Source of the DNA: CAZOLI01 sp964580675
GTDB lineage: Bacteria > Planctomycetota > MHYJ01 > CAYXQY01
Direction of reading: 5' to 3'
Length of the DNA: 64,000 nucleotides
Assembly (NCBI GenBank): GCA_964580675.1
Contig: CAZOLI010000006.1
Coordinates: 1 to 64,000, forward strand
The position numbers were made by a program, and so were the translations under genes. The notes beneath the pieces are model-generated. The model was not told the origin of the DNA, did not search any database, and was given only the letters and a program-made list of their open reading frames with translations. Shown in pieces: positions 63,485-64,000 of this stretch. Numbering within the stretch: the stretch's first letter is position 1; every line of letters starts with the position of its first letter.

Positions 63485-64000
63485 TTACTCCTCGTCCCCG
63501 GCCGCCTGTTCCGTGGCAACCTTTTTCTTCTCGTCGGTCTCCGACTCCTCCACCTCCGATTCATCGACATCCGTTTCGTCTTCGTCTCCTGTGCTGGCGT
63601 CGTCCTCCTCCGCATCCGTTTCTTCCAGGTCGGTCTCTTCCGTCTCTTCCGCCGTCTCGGCCTCTTCTTCCTGTTGTTCGCGTTCTTCCTGAAGTATTTC
63701 TTCGGCCTTCTCCTCGGCCTCCTCCTCCGAAACTTCCTCCGCCGCCTCCTGATCGGGGATCCGGGAGCGCATTTTCTCTCCTTCTTTCTTCGCGGCAATT
63801 ACCTGATCCATCATCATGGAGATCACCCGCATCGCTTCATCATTGCAGGGCACCGGAATGTCCACCTTGTCGGGATCCCCATCCGTGTCGATCAAACCGA
63901 TAATGGGAATGTCTTTTTTGTTTGCTTCCGAAACCGCAATTTTTTCCTGCAGAGGGTCAATGGCCACAAGGGCACCCGGCAGTTCTTTCAAATCACGAAT
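63485..64000 (-). CDS. rpsB: 30S ribosomal protein S2, C-terminal part, with long acidic tail (5' end outside window)
   Basis: The visible 171 residues include the S2 core: LPGALVAIDPLQEKIAVSEA, KKDIPIIGLIDTDGDPDKVD, IPVPCNDEAMRVISMMMDQV. Then, instead of a short tail, comes a roughly 95-residue extension made mostly of Glu, Asp, Thr and Ala (from SRIPDQEAAEEVSEEEAEEK to the end EKKKVATEQAAGDEE). S2 is the first gene of the rpsB-tsf-pyrH run. The gene continues past the window edge. Confidence 0.95.
   Translation of the reverse strand: MRDLKELPGALVAIDPLQEKIAVSEANKKDIPIIGLIDTDGDPDKVDIPVPCNDEAMRVISMMMDQVIAAKKEGEKMRSRIPDQEAAEEVSEEEAEEKAEEILQEEREQQEEEAETAEETEETDLEETDAEEDDASTGDEDETDVDESEVEESETDEKKKVATEQAAGDEE

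Noticed and set aside
63244..63798. 184-codon Arg/Lys-rich minus-strand frame
   Set aside because: It is the alternate-frame reading of the acidic S2 tail, not a gene.

Overview
The window is 64 kb of bacterial chromosome, broken by four runs of exactly 100 N at 1192-1291, 3566-3665, 5561-5660 and 33253-33352. These look like scaffold gaps of unknown true length, as in a metagenome-assembled or single-cell genome. About 47 protein genes are supported. I found no rRNA, tRNA, CRISPR array, phage or transposase. The organism is Gram-negative in type: it has lipoboxes, two DUF1207 outer-membrane proteins, HflK/HflC, UppP and FtsK. The proteins are strongly rich in Asp and Glu (FtsK linker, EF-Ts, and a roughly 95-residue acidic tail on ribosomal protein S2), which suggests salt adaptation or a marine lineage. 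I cannot place the phylum. TGA is an ordinary stop in most genes, so one in-frame TGA at a thioredoxin active site stands out.

Layout. 1-6.6 kb: hflK-hflC, a FAD-dependent D-amino-acid-oxidase-like gene divergent from alanine racemase, a creatininase-family amidohydrolase, a NYN-domain protein, and an obg-endonuclease V pair joined across a gap. 6.9-14.8 kb: acyl-CoA ligase, receiver protein, rarA, ileS, purN and an unknown acidic protein. 15-16.3 kb: a probable selenocysteine-containing thioredoxin-like lipoprotein, then an 800-bp spacer with tandem GATAAA/GATAAG repeats. 16.3-23.3 kb: FG-GAP protein, site-2 protease, nucleotide-sugar epimerase, uppP and ftsK. 23.6-33.6 kb: an HDOD plus SpoIIE-type phosphatase pair, serS with a plant-type ferredoxin-NADP reductase, an E1 alpha/beta fusion dehydrogenase and an EamA transporter.

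33.7-45.4 kb is a signalling block on the minus strand. Two tandem membrane Ser/Thr kinases with Ig-like tails lead into a soluble kinase, a metallo-beta-lactamase-fold protein and an NtrC-type sigma-54 activator. A small protein and two DUF1207 proteins follow. A good sigma-70-like promoter lies at 44721-44749. 45.5-54.2 kb holds guaB, a tricorn protease homologue, a 51-residue very basic small protein with its own promoter and terminator, and the Mrp-DUF971 pair. 54.4-59.1 kb is one 1574-residue gene fusing a Ser/Thr kinase, a P-loop ATPase, a helical repeat region, a degenerate GGDEF domain and a Fis-type helix-turn-helix. 59.3-64 kb has trxB with an unknown partner under a strong promoter, a DUF2752 protein and rpsB-tsf-pyrH.

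How the genes work together. Many neighbours overlap by 1-4 nt (ATGA, TGATG, TAATG), indicating translational coupling: hflK/hflC, alr/creatininase, ligase/receiver, ileS/purN, epimerase/uppP, HDOD/phosphatase, FNR/serS and the DUF1207 pair. Signalling is over-represented: four Ser/Thr kinases, a PP2C-type phosphatase, an HDOD protein, a receiver and an NtrC activator in one window, without any histidine kinase. The selenoprotein candidate and the trxB operon suggest a thiol/selenol redox system, and the selenocysteine machinery would have to be encoded elsewhere.
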